Origin: Pseudomonas entomophila
GTDB lineage: Bacteria > Pseudomonadota > Gammaproteobacteria > Pseudomonadales > Pseudomonadaceae
Direction: 5' to 3'
DNA: 64,000 bases
Assembly (NCBI RefSeq): GCF_023277925.1
Contig: NZ_CP063832.1
Coordinates: 2,558,001-2,622,000, forward strand
Each line of letters starts with the position of its first letter. Position 1 is the stretch's first letter. Positions 8,036 through 16,481 of the stretch are shown piece after piece. The notes below the pieces were generated by a model. The model was not told the origin of the DNA and ran no database searches. It worked only from the letters and a program-made list of their open reading frames with translations. The position numbers and the translations under genes are program-made.

Positions 8036-10786
8036 ATGCCCACAAGCCGCATCAACGCCGCTGGCGTCCAGTACGTCATCGACCACCTGAGCCACGTACC
8101 GCGCCCGGACCTCGAAGCCAGCCGTGCGATCCAGCATTGGTTGGGACAACAGGGCCACGACCTGGCCCCGGAGCAGATCGACGTTGTCACCCTGCACTAC
8201 CGCCCCGACGGTCCAGGCCGATATCTGGCCGCCGTTACCCAGCGCATGAGTTTGCCCCAGGCGGTACTGAGCAACTGGCAAGGTGAGTCCAGCAACAACC
8301 TGTTCGGCGCCTTGTTTCGTACCCCATGGGCCGGCACCCTGCCCGATCGTCCGCTACGCCTGGTGGAAACCCTGCCCGATCCCGGCGTCAACCATTACGG
8401 CGCCGCCTTCGCGGTGTTCAATGGCTTGTTCCGCCGCACCACGCCGCAACGCTATGACGCCTCGACCCACCTGCCGATAGCCGCTGAAGCCTTCCAGCAG
8501 TTCATAGAAAACCTGGACTTCCACACACCTTTCAAGGCACAGCTGGACGGTTACTGGCGCGAGCACCTGCAAACCCACAGACTTGCCTGCAAGCTCAACT
8601 TCATCGCAGCCTGTAACAAGCAAGTCGCAGAAGGCAGCCTCAGCGAGGCGGCCAGGAAGCTCATCTGGCAAGCCGCCGGGTTGCTGCCCAGCGACAGAGC
8701 GCTAGTCAAGAGCACGCTGAACATCTACGGTTACGCCGCCACCGACCTGCTGTACCTGAGCGACCCTGCCAGCGGCTTGACGGTACTCTACCTGCCCGGC
8801 AACAGTTCGCCATTGCTGGCGTTCAGCAGTGAAGCGCTGATGAAGGACTGGGTTGGCCAGCAGTGCAAAGACCCGGTAAAACGCCAAGCCCTGAAACAGC
8901 ATTTCCGCTTGGCCGACCGCCCGCAAGGCCTCGACTTCAGTGGCCTGGAAACCGCCCTCGATGGTCTGGCCGATTACCCCAACCGCCACCCGTTGCCGCC
9001 TGAGCATGGCTATTTCAACGATGACGGCACCTGGCCGCCGCGCACCTACGTCAACTATCGGCCCGGTAAATACAGCCCCAGGCTTGATGGCGACCTTTTC
9101 CAGGCATTGGCCGAGCGTCAGCGCCAACGCAGTTATGACGATGCCGACTTCCTCATCACCCGTGACAGCCAAGTCTACAAAGCCCGCTGGCTTGGCTACC
9201 TGACCACCACACTCAACTTGCTGGCACCGCTGTGCCTCGTGGTTCCGGGCCTTGCACCGTTGCTGGCTGTGGGCGGTATCGCGCAGTTGGGGCTGGGGCT
9301 CGACCAAGCGATCAATGGCAAGACGCTGCAAGACAAGCAGGCCGGTGTCGGCAATATCAGCTGGGGCCTGTTCAATGCCGTGCCACTGGCAATCGCCGGC
9401 ACCAAAGCCGCCAAAGCACTGTTCGCATTCAAAAGCGACGGCTTCGTCCTGCCAACGCGGCTGAACGATCAGATCGGCTACCCATTGAGCCCGAGCACCC
9501 CACCCCGCTTTCCAGAGCCTGAGGGTGCCCGCTATTTCCACGCACACGACTCGATCCCGCCGCTGCCGGACGGCGATCAGTCCATCGCCGACTCCGTTGT
9601 ACGGACGCCGCTCTACAACGGTGACCCCGACAACCTCGATGTCAGCCTCCATGGCTACAACAACCGTGTCGTATACGACATGGAGCGCGATGTCTTCATT
9701 CAAGAGGATGACCTCAACGAGATCGATCCGGACGGTTACATAGCCCAGGCCGGAAGCAAGGACCTGGTGCCAGCTCCCGCCAGCCGCCCGGTCACCAACG
9801 CCATGCGCACCCGCAGCCTGCGCGCGCTAGGGGTCGATCTTCCGTTGCCAGTGGAACTGCCGACCCAAGCCGCTGACAGCTACCCCATCCCCAAGACAAT
9901 CAGTTGCCTCTGGGTCGGCGACAAGGTGATCAGCCCCGAGCTGCTGAGCAACCTGGGCAACAATGCTGCGCGACTCAAGGATAGCGACTACACCCTGCGC
10001 CTGTTCCTTTCGAGCGCCACCCCTGACGCGTATGCCGAGAACAGCCGGCTGCTGGCTGCAAAGGCCCCCGGTCTGCAGGTCTTGCCATTGGAGGAGCAAG
10101 CCTTCTTCAGGGCGTTTCGCCTGAGCAAGTACTACGCCCAATACGATGCCGCGCTGGATGGCAATGGTGGCATCGCCAGTAACTATGCCTCGGCATCCGA
10201 CGTGCTGCGCTACCCCATGCTGCATCACGAAGGGGGGTTGTACATGGATGTCGACGATACCCTGCTGGCCACCGAGCTACACCCGCAAGTCATTGATGGG
10301 CAAGCGGCCGATAGCCCCGGCGAAGCCATCGACCAGGTCGAACTGCGCGCTACCCCCGACGGCTTGCTGCTGGCGCCACCGATGTCCAACGAAAAGATGG
10401 GCATGAACTGTCTTTACAACACCAGCCTGATCGGCAGCCACCCCGGCAATCCCACCCTGGAGGCGATTTCCGAAGAAATGCATGCCCGCTTCCAGACCAA
10501 CCCGGACTTCTACGACAGCAAGCCCAGCCTGGCCGATGACCCGGCCAACTTCTATCGCTATGCCAACCGCCTCAGCCGCCTGACCGGCCCGGCCTTGCTC
10601 AGCGATGTGGTCGACCGCCACCTGCCGGCACTGCGTACCTTGAGGCAGGTCGTCAATCTGTATGCCATGCCGCGGATCAACGCCTACCAGTTCATCGACC
10701 TGCAACGCTGCAAGGACGCCATACGCACACTGCTACCCCTCAACCGTTTCGCCAAGGTCGGCGGCAATCATTCATGGAGCAAGTAA
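8036..10786 (+). CDS. Large toxin-like protein with TcdA/TcdB-type glycosyltransferase domain
   Basis: A 916-residue protein. ATG 8036 is preferred over ATG 8018 because AAGGTGA lies just upstream. The N-terminal two thirds resemble the dermonecrotic-toxin-like N-terminal region (DUF6543 type) of Pseudomonas toxins, with LYLPGNSSPLLAF near 245-260 and a hydrophobic hairpin at about 385-425 (LLAPLCLVVPG...LAVGGIAQLG). The C-terminal third carries PKTISCLWVG (Trp626), then Asp722, Arg725 and the DVD at 738-740 in GGLYMDVDDT, and ends NHSWSK with Trp914. The spacing D-R-D-D (3, 13, 2) equals that of TcdB Asp270/Arg273/Asp286/Asp288, which bind UDP-sugar and the metal ion. No signal peptide is seen. 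Target and export route are unknown. Confidence 0.75.
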   Translation: MPTSRINAAGVQYVIDHLSHVPRPDLEASRAIQHWLGQQGHDLAPEQIDVVTLHYRPDGPGRYLAAVTQRMSLPQAVLSNWQGESSNNLFGALFRTPWAGTLPDRPLRLVETLPDPGVNHYGAAFAVFNGLFRRTTPQRYDASTHLPIAAEAFQQFIENLDFHTPFKAQLDGYWREHLQTHRLACKLNFIAACNKQVAEGSLSEAARKLIWQAAGLLPSDRALVKSTLNIYGYAATDLLYLSDPASGLTVLYLPGNSSPLLAFSSEALMKDWVGQQCKDPVKRQALKQHFRLADRPQGLDFSGLETALDGLADYPNRHPLPPEHGYFNDDGTWPPRTYVNYRPGKYSPRLDGDLFQALAERQRQRSYDDADFLITRDSQVYKARWLGYLTTTLNLLAPLCLVVPGLAPLLAVGGIAQLGLGLDQAINGKTLQDKQAGVGNISWGLFNAVPLAIAGTKAAKALFAFKSDGFVLPTRLNDQIGYPLSPSTPPRFPEPEGARYFHAHDSIPPLPDGDQSIADSVVRTPLYNGDPDNLDVSLHGYNNRVVYDMERDVFIQEDDLNEIDPDGYIAQAGSKDLVPAPASRPVTNAMRTRSLRALGVDLPLPVELPTQAADSYPIPKTISCLWVGDKVISPELLSNLGNNAARLKDSDYTLRLFLSSATPDAYAENSRLLAAKAPGLQVLPLEEQAFFRAFRLSKYYAQYDAALDGNGGIASNYASASDVLRYPMLHHEGGLYMDVDDTLLATELHPQVIDGQAADSPGEAIDQVELRATPDGLLLAPPMSNEKMGMNCLYNTSLIGSHPGNPTLEAISEEMHARFQTNPDFYDSKPSLADDPANFYRYANRLSRLTGPALLSDVVDRHLPALRTLRQVVNLYAMPRINAYQFIDLQRCKDAIRTLLPLNRFAKVGGNHSWSK

Positions 10787-10961
10787 GGCGCCGCATCGTG
10801 CGCGGTCGTTGAACGGCCATGCAGGGCGAATAGGCCGCGCAAGGTTGTAACCCCATAAGGCCACTTGTCTACCTAGCCCTCTGGCTAGATAAGTACCAAG
10901 AGCCACGAGCTGACACTGCGAGTCGTCGCGAAGACCGCACCCAGCCTTGGCGCCAGGGCTG

Positions 10962-10990
10962 ACAAAAACCGGGCGACTTGCGTCGCCCGA
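10962..10990 (-). terminator. Rho-independent terminator of the che/mot operon
   Basis: On the minus strand an 8-bp perfect stem (CGGGCGAC/GTCGCCCG) with a GCAA loop is followed by GTTTTTGTC. It begins 4 nt after the stop of the DUF2802 gene and ends the minus-strand chemotaxis transcription unit before the convergent toxin gene. Confidence 0.85.
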
Positions 10991-10994
10991 TTCA

Positions 10995-11390
10995 TCACTC
11001 GCCGCGGTGCAGCTTGCTCATCAACTGCGCCTCGGCCTGGGTCAACCCACAAGTCTGGGTCAGCTCCTCGACGCTCGCCCCCATCACCACCAGCTTGGCC
11101 GCCTGAGTGAAGGTGACGCTGTTGGGGTCGCGCTGCTCCAATTGCTGGAGCTTCTCGGGCATTGGCGCCACCACCGCGCGAAGTTCGTGGATCGCCTCGC
11201 CCATGCGCACGGTGCCGTTCTGGTAGTCGTCCAGGCGCTTGGCCAGGTCCTTGATGCGCTGGTCGCGCAGGGCGTCGCCCTGGGCCTGCTGGGCGGCCAG
11301 CTCGCGCTGGCGCTTGCTGTAGTTGAGGAAGAACCACAGGCTCAGCGCCCAGAGCAACGCCAGGAAGATGACAGCAACCTCGAAGATCAA
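10995..11390 (-). CDS. DUF2802 membrane-anchored protein, end of the che operon
   Basis: A 131-residue protein with one N-terminal transmembrane helix (about 3-22), a charged coiled-coil stretch (about 25-55) and a C-terminal helix-turn-helix-like region (AAKLVVMGASVEELTQTCGLTQAEAQLMSKL). This is the DUF2802 pattern, which is commonly the last gene of the Pseudomonas che/mot cluster; its role is not established. The start is TTG at 11390, one nucleotide from the cheW stop, with GGAG about 12 nt upstream; no ATG exists near it. A terminator follows at once. Confidence 0.8.
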   Translation of the reverse strand: MIFEVAVIFLALLWALSLWFFLNYSKRQRELAAQQAQGDALRDQRIKDLAKRLDDYQNGTVRMGEAIHELRAVVAPMPEKLQQLEQRDPNSVTFTQAAKLVVMGASVEELTQTCGLTQAEAQLMSKLHRGE

Positions 11391-11391
11391 C

Positions 11392-11871
11392 TCAGATGTT
11401 CTCCAGCTCGGACCACTCTTCCTCGGTCATCATCTTGTCCAGTTCGACCAGGATCAGCAGTTCGCCGTTCTTGTTGCACACGCCCTGGATGAACTTGGCC
11501 GACTCTTCGTTGCCCACGTTCGGCGCGGTCTCGATCTCCGACTGACGCAGGTAGACCACTTCAGCGACGCTGTCGACGAGAATGCCAACCACCTGCTTGT
11601 CCGCCTCGATGATGACGATGCGGGTGTTGTCGGTGACTTCGGTGGGCATCAGGCCGAAACGCTGGCGGGTGTCGATCACCGTCACCACGTTGCCGCGCAG
11701 GTTGATGATGCCCAGCACGTAGCTGGGGGCGCCCGGAACCGGGGCGATCTCGGTGTAGCGCAGGACTTCCTGCACCTGCATGACATTGATGCCGTAGGAC
11801 TCGTTGTCCAGACGGAAGGTTACCCACTGCAGGATCGGATCTTCGGAACCTTGTGCAGACGACTTTTTCAT
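11392..11871 (-). CDS. cheW: CheW chemotaxis coupling protein
   Basis: A 159-residue single-domain CheW. Hallmark segments are QWVTFRLDNESYGINVMQVQEVLRY, PSYVLGIINLRGNVVTVID and VDSVAEVVYL. CheW links CheA to methyl-accepting chemotaxis receptors in polar arrays. It follows the ParP-type gene by 67 bp and nearly abuts the DUF2802 gene. Length is typical for the Pseudomonas cluster-I CheW. Confidence 0.96.
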   Translation of the reverse strand: MKKSSAQGSEDPILQWVTFRLDNESYGINVMQVQEVLRYTEIAPVPGAPSYVLGIINLRGNVVTVIDTRQRFGLMPTEVTDNTRIVIIEADKQVVGILVDSVAEVVYLRQSEIETAPNVGNEESAKFIQGVCNKNGELLILVELDKMMTEEEWSELENI

Positions 11872-11938
11872 TCCCCTAGCCCTCTAAACCCGCCATCGGC
11901 GGTGTGCTCTGTATTGCCGCGGCAGTAGCGGCGTTGAT

Positions 11939-12844
11939 TCAGTTGTGTTTGGTGTTCATCTGTTTGACGGCACCGCTGGCGATCAGCTCGGCCAGCGCGG
12001 CGACATCCAGCAACGCGCACATGTGCTCGATCACCGTGCCGGCCAGCCACGGCCGTTGGCCGCGCTGGCTGCGCCACTTGATCTCGTTCGGGTCCAGGCG
12101 CAGGGAGCGGCTGACCTGGTGCACGGCCAGCCCCCATTCATAGCCCTGGACGGAAATCACGTATTGCAGGCCCTGGCGAAAATCATCGCGGTAACGGTCG
12201 GGCATGACCCAACGCGCGGTGTCCAGCACCTTCAGGTTGCCGGCCTGGCAGCTGAGGATGCCGAGAAACCAGTCCGGCTGGCCGAACAACGGCGTCAGCT
12301 CCTGGCCGGCCAGGCTGTAGATCGAGCCAAGGCACACCAGTGGCACCGCCAGGGTGAGCCCGGCCACATCGAACAGCAGGCATTCGAACGGTTCGGCCGC
12401 CCAGTCCGGGCGACCGTCGACCGTGGCCGGCGGCACGGGTGCCGCGGGCGCAGGCAGGTGGACATCGACCAGTGGCGCGACGGGTTCGGCGGGCTGCACT
12501 TCGGTGCTGGCCTCAGCCACCACTTGAGTGTCGACCACGCTGAAGACCGGCTCGGGTACCGGCTGCATCGGGGGCAGGACAGTGGGCAGGACCTTGGCCT
12601 GCGGCTCGGCGAACGGCCGCACCTCCACCGGCGCCGGGCTGGCGTGGCGCTTGGCGTCCAGGGCCTGCTCCTCACGGACCGCGGCTTCGAACTCGTCGCT
12701 GGGCGCCTCCTCCCCTTCGTCTACCGTCGCCGCCTCGGGCGACGCTGGCAGGTCGAGGGTATCGGTGGCCTCCTGCAACAGGCCATCGAGGTAGGATTGC
12801 AGCGCCAGTTGCGGCTTGCTGGTGATGCGCGGTGCCGAGTTCAT
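11939..12844 (-). CDS. parP: ParP-type CheW-domain protein
   Basis: A 301-residue protein with an acidic, Pro/Ala-rich N-terminal region (about 1-150) and a C-terminal CheW-like AIF domain (about 155-290; PFECLLFDVAGLTLAVPL...LGILSCQAGNLKVLDTARWVM). In Vibrio and Pseudomonas this protein binds CheA and the ParA-like ParC and keeps chemotaxis arrays at the cell pole. ATG 12844 shares one base with the parC stop (TGATG) and is preferred over a TTG three bases upstream. Function is inferred from domain order and its place next to the ParA-family gene. Confidence 0.85.
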   Translation of the reverse strand: MNSAPRITSKPQLALQSYLDGLLQEATDTLDLPASPEAATVDEGEEAPSDEFEAAVREEQALDAKRHASPAPVEVRPFAEPQAKVLPTVLPPMQPVPEPVFSVVDTQVVAEASTEVQPAEPVAPLVDVHLPAPAAPVPPATVDGRPDWAAEPFECLLFDVAGLTLAVPLVCLGSIYSLAGQELTPLFGQPDWFLGILSCQAGNLKVLDTARWVMPDRYRDDFRQGLQYVISVQGYEWGLAVHQVSRSLRLDPNEIKWRSQRGQRPWLAGTVIEHMCALLDVAALAELIASGAVKQMNTKHN

Positions 12845-13632
12845 CAAGCCACCTGCAGCGCGGAACGGTAAGTGAGCAGATGCTTGAGCAGCGCCCGATA
12901 GGCGACCACCCCACGGCTCTTGCCGTCGAACTGCGACGGCGTGACACCGTTGCGGCTGGCGTCACGCAGGCGGGTGTCGACCGGGATGTAGCCCTGCCAG
13001 ACCTGCTCGCCATAGGTGTCGCGCAGCACTTTCAGCGTGCCCAGCGAGGCCTGGGTGCGGCGGTCGAACAGGGTCGGGACGATCTGGTACGGCAAGGCCT
13101 GCTTGCGCGAGCGGTTGACCATGGCCAATGTGCCGACCATGCGCTCCAGGCCCTTGACCGCGAGAAACTCGGTTTGCACTGGGATCACCAGTTGCTGGCT
13201 GGCGGCCAGGGCGTTGACCATCAGCACGCCCAGCAAGGGCGGGCTGTCGATCAGGGCGAAGTCGAAATCCTGCCACAGCTGCGCCAGACTCTTGGCGATC
13301 ACCAGACCCAGGCCACTCTGGCCCGGCGACTGGCGCTCCAGCACGGCCAGCGCCGTGCTCGACGGCAGCAGCGAGATGCGTTCGTCGCTGGTGGGCAGCA
13401 GCAGCTGGCCCGGCAGGCCCTCGGGCACCGTGCCCTTGTGCAGGAACAGGTCGTAGCAGCTGTGCTCGAGCGCGTCGGGGTTGTGCCCGAAGTAGCTGGT
13501 CATCGAACCGTGCGGGTCGAGGTCGACGACGACCACGCGCTTGCCCGCCTCGGCCAGCAGGCCAGCGAGGGCGATGGTGGTGGTGGTCTTGCCGACGCCA
13601 CCCTTTTGATTGGCTACTGCCCAGACTCTCAT
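12844..13632 (-). CDS. parC: ParC, ParA-family ATPase for chemotaxis array placement
   Basis: A 262-residue ParA/MinD-type ATPase. The deviant Walker A QKGGVGKTT lies at residues 9-17, the A' motif VVVVDLDPHGS near 38-48 and the Walker B-like FALIDSPP near 123-130. In the motCD-parC-parP-cheW order it sets polar localisation and partition of chemotaxis proteins, not of plasmids or chromosomes. It is not the topoisomerase IV subunit of the same name. A 78-bp gap separates it from motD. Confidence 0.9.
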   Translation of the reverse strand: MRVWAVANQKGGVGKTTTTIALAGLLAEAGKRVVVVDLDPHGSMTSYFGHNPDALEHSCYDLFLHKGTVPEGLPGQLLLPTSDERISLLPSSTALAVLERQSPGQSGLGLVIAKSLAQLWQDFDFALIDSPPLLGVLMVNALAASQQLVIPVQTEFLAVKGLERMVGTLAMVNRSRKQALPYQIVPTLFDRRTQASLGTLKVLRDTYGEQVWQGYIPVDTRLRDASRNGVTPSQFDGKSRGVVAYRALLKHLLTYRSALQVA

Positions 13633-13710
13633 CGTGCGTTGCTTCCTCCCGGTATGGCCGACAGCCTTGCCGGGAACGGTGTGAAATTCAATGACGGGGT
13701 TTTGACGGAT

Positions 13711-14568
13711 TCAGCCCCCGGTCGACGGTGCTGGCGTGGCAGGTGCACTTTGTGTGCCAGCCCGGTGCATGGCGGCATCGGGGGTGGCATTGGCACTGCC
13801 GCTGCCAGTCAGGCTGCGGCGCACTTCGAGGTTGCGCGAGATCACCAGCACCACGCGACGATTGCGCGCGCGGCCGTCGGCCGTGTCGTTGCCAGCCACC
13901 GGCTGGTATTCGCCGTAACCCACCGAGGCCATGCGCGCCGGGTTGACCCCTTCCATCGCCAGCAGGCGAACGATACTCGCCGCCCGCGCCGACGACAGCT
14001 CCCAGTTGGTCGGGTACTGCGCGGTACGGATCGGCAGGTTGTCGGTGAAGCCCTCGACGTGCACTGGGTTGGCGAACGGCTTGAGAATCTTCGCCACCTT
14101 CTCGATGATCTCGAAGGCCACATCACTGGGCATGGCGTCGCCGCTACCGAACAACAGTGCCGAGTTGAGCTCGATCTCGACCCACAGTTCGTTGCCGCGC
14201 ACGGTCATCTGGTTGGACTTGATCAGGTCGCCGAAGGCGTCGCGCACATCGTCGGTGATGGTCTTCAGCGGGTCGACGCTGGTTTGCGCCAGGCCTGCGT
14301 CGGTCTGCTCGCTGTCCTTGATCAACGGCTCGGCTGGCTTGACGCTCAGCGGCCGCTCATCGCCGATGGGGATGGGCTTCATGCTGCGCTCAGGGTCGTT
14401 GAACACCCCGATCAGCGCCTGGGAGATTTGTTTGTACTTGCCCTCGTTGATCGACGAAATCGAGTACATGACCACGAAGAAGGCGAACAGCAAGGTGATG
14501 AAGTCGGCGTACGACACCAGCCAGCGCTCGTGATTCTCGTGTTCTTCGGCTTTACGACGGCGGGCCAT
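13711..14568 (-). CDS. motD: MotD, flagellar stator protein (MotB type)
   Basis: A 285-residue protein with one transmembrane helix (about 19-40) carrying the stator aspartate in SYADFITLLFAFFVVMYS, and a C-terminal OmpA-like peptidoglycan-binding domain (about 135-250; VEGFTDNLPIRT...NWELSSARAASIVRLL). With MotC it forms the second Pseudomonas stator, which supports swarming. It ends in an Ala/Pro/Gly-rich tail. The start lies 3 bp after the motC stop. Confidence 0.95.
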   Translation of the reverse strand: MARRRKAEEHENHERWLVSYADFITLLFAFFVVMYSISSINEGKYKQISQALIGVFNDPERSMKPIPIGDERPLSVKPAEPLIKDSEQTDAGLAQTSVDPLKTITDDVRDAFGDLIKSNQMTVRGNELWVEIELNSALLFGSGDAMPSDVAFEIIEKVAKILKPFANPVHVEGFTDNLPIRTAQYPTNWELSSARAASIVRLLAMEGVNPARMASVGYGEYQPVAGNDTADGRARNRRVVLVISRNLEVRRSLTGSGSANATPDAAMHRAGTQSAPATPAPSTGG

Positions 14569-14571
14569 GGC

Positions 14572-15312
14572 TTACTCCATGAAGCCTTGCAGTTTCAGCT
14601 CGATCGAGCGCGGGTTCTCGCCTTCGGCGATCGACAGCAAGCCCTCGAGCAGCATTTCGCGATAACGCGACTGGCGCAGGGTGACCGCCTTGAGCTTGTT
14701 GGCGATCGGCAGCAGGATCAGGTTGGCGCTGGCCACACCGTAGATGGTGGCGACGAAGGCCACGGCAATGCCGTTGCCCAGCTGCGACGGGTCGGCCAGG
14801 TTGCCCATCACATGGATCAAGCCCATCACCGCGCCGATGATACCGATGGTCGGCGCATAGCCGCCCATGCTCTCGAACACCTTGGCCGCCTGGATGTCGC
14901 GTGCTTCCTGGGTCAGGAAGTCGACTTCGAGGATGCTGCGGATGGCTTCCGGCTCGGCGCCGTCCACCAGCAACTGCAGGCCCTTGCGCGCATACGGATC
15001 AGGTTCGGCATCGGCGACGCCTTCGAGGCCCAGCAGGCCCTCCTTGCGCGCCGTCAGGCTCCAGTTCACCACCCGGTCGATGCCGCCAGCGAGGTCGACC
15101 CGTGGCGGGAAGAAGATCCAGCGCACGATCTGCAGCGCGCGCTTGAACGACGACAGCGGCGACTGCAGCAAAGCCGCCGCCAGTGTGCCGCCCAGCACGA
15201 TCAAGGCGGCCGGGCCGTTGATCAACGCACCGGCATGGCCACCCTCGAGGAAGTTGCCGCCAACGATGGCGACGAACGCGAGGATCAGGCCGATCAGGCT
15301 CAAGACATCCAT
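14572..15312 (-). CDS. motC: MotC, flagellar stator protein (MotA type)
   Basis: A 246-residue MotA-family protein starting [13 protein letters not shown] at ATG 15312, which shares one base with the cheB stop (TGATG). Four hydrophobic segments are seen, and the MotA/ExbB signature GGYAPTIGIIGAVMGLIHVM is present near residues 140-160. It conducts protons with MotD and applies torque to FliG. An in-frame codon three residues upstream (MRL) is not favoured because the MDVL start is typical of the family. Confidence 0.95.
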   Translation of the reverse strand: MDVLSLIGLILAFVAIVGGNFLEGGHAGALINGPAALIVLGGTLAAALLQSPLSSFKRALQIVRWIFFPPRVDLAGGIDRVVNWSLTARKEGLLGLEGVADAEPDPYARKGLQLLVDGAEPEAIRSILEVDFLTQEARDIQAAKVFESMGGYAPTIGIIGAVMGLIHVMGNLADPSQLGNGIAVAFVATIYGVASANLILLPIANKLKAVTLRQSRYREMLLEGLLSIAEGENPRSIELKLQGFME

Positions 15313-16436
15313 CAGACGCACGCCTCGACCAGGTGCTTGCCGATTTCGTCCAGGCTGTAAACGGCATCGGCCAGGTTGGCCTTGACGATGGCCATGGGCA
15401 TGCCATAGATCACGCAGCTGGCCTCATCCTGGGCCCACACGGTGCTGCCGCCCTGCTTGAGCAGGCGCGCGCCTTCGCGGCCATCGGCGCCCATGCCGGT
15501 GAGTACCACCGACAGCACCTTGTCGCCATACGACTTGGCGGCGGAGCCGAAGGTGATGTCGACGCAAGGCTTGTAGTTCAGGCGCTCGTCGCCCGGCAGG
15601 ATCTTCACCGTGCCGCGGCCGTCGACCATCATCTGCTTGCCGCCCGGGGCCAGCAGCGCCAGGCCCGGACGCAGCACGTCGCCGTCCTCGGCTTCCTTGA
15701 CGCTGATCTTGCACAGCTTGTCCAGGCGCTCGGCGAAGGCCTTGGTGAAGGCCGCCGGCATGTGCTGGATGAGCACGATCGGCGCCGGGAAGCCGGCAGG
15801 CAGTTGTGTGAGCACGCGCTGCAGTGCCACCGGACCACCCGTGGAGGTGCCAATGGCGACCAGCTTGTAGGGCTTACGCTTGGGCGCCGGCGAATGAGCG
15901 GCGGCCGGTGCCGCGGCACGGGCCGGGGCGGCGGCGCGCGCAGGGGCGCTGCTGCTGAAGCTGCTGGCTGGGGCATGGCTGCTGGCCGGCACCGGCGCGG
16001 CGGCGGGCGCCGGGCTGGAGTAGGCACTGAAACGACGATTGCTGCGCGAAATGGTGTGGACCTTCTCGCACAGCAGCTGCTTGACCTTCTCCGGGTTGCG
16101 CGAAATATCCTCGAAGTTCTTCGGCAGGTAGTCGACCGCACCGGCATCCAGGGCGTCGAGGGTGACGCGGGCGCCTTCGTGGGTCAGCGAGGAGAACATC
16201 AGCACCGGCGTCGGGCAGCGCTGCATGATGTGCCGCACCGCGGTGATGCCGTCCATCATGGGCATTTCATAGTCCATGGTGATGACATCGGGCTTGAGGG
16301 CCAGCGCCTGGTCGATCGCTTCCTTGCCGTTGGTCGCGGTACCCACGACCTGGATCGTCGGGTCCGCCGAGAGAATTTCCGAGACACGGCGGCGGAAGAA
16401 ACCGGAATCATCCACCACCAGGACCTTGACTGCCAT
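15312..16436 (-). CDS. cheB: CheB, protein-glutamate methylesterase
   Basis: A 374-residue response regulator-methylesterase. The receiver domain (1-125) has its phospho-acceptor at Asp55 in [11 protein letters not shown]. An Ala/Pro/Ser-rich linker (about 138-187) leads to the esterase domain with the catalytic triad Ser198 (GTSTGG), His225 (IQHMP) and Asp318 (GMGADG). It removes methyl groups from receptors during adaptation and is phosphorylated by CheA. ATG 16436 is used; an upstream GTG two codons before adds MF and is less likely. Confidence 0.96.
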   Translation of the reverse strand: MAVKVLVVDDSGFFRRRVSEILSADPTIQVVGTATNGKEAIDQALALKPDVITMDYEMPMMDGITAVRHIMQRCPTPVLMFSSLTHEGARVTLDALDAGAVDYLPKNFEDISRNPEKVKQLLCEKVHTISRSNRRFSAYSSPAPAAAPVPASSHAPASSFSSSAPARAAAPARAAAPAAAHSPAPKRKPYKLVAIGTSTGGPVALQRVLTQLPAGFPAPIVLIQHMPAAFTKAFAERLDKLCKISVKEAEDGDVLRPGLALLAPGGKQMMVDGRGTVKILPGDERLNYKPCVDITFGSAAKSYGDKVLSVVLTGMGADGREGARLLKQGGSTVWAQDEASCVIYGMPMAIVKANLADAVYSLDEIGKHLVEACV

Positions 16437-16481
16437 AAACACTCCATTAGGTGGCGCACCCGCCAGGGCGCGCCACCGAAA

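Noticed and set aside
12844..13632. ParA-family ATPase as a sign of a plasmid or integrated element
   Set aside because: It sits between motD and parP-cheW in the conserved chemotaxis order, has no ParB or parS partner here and fits the array-positioning ParC.
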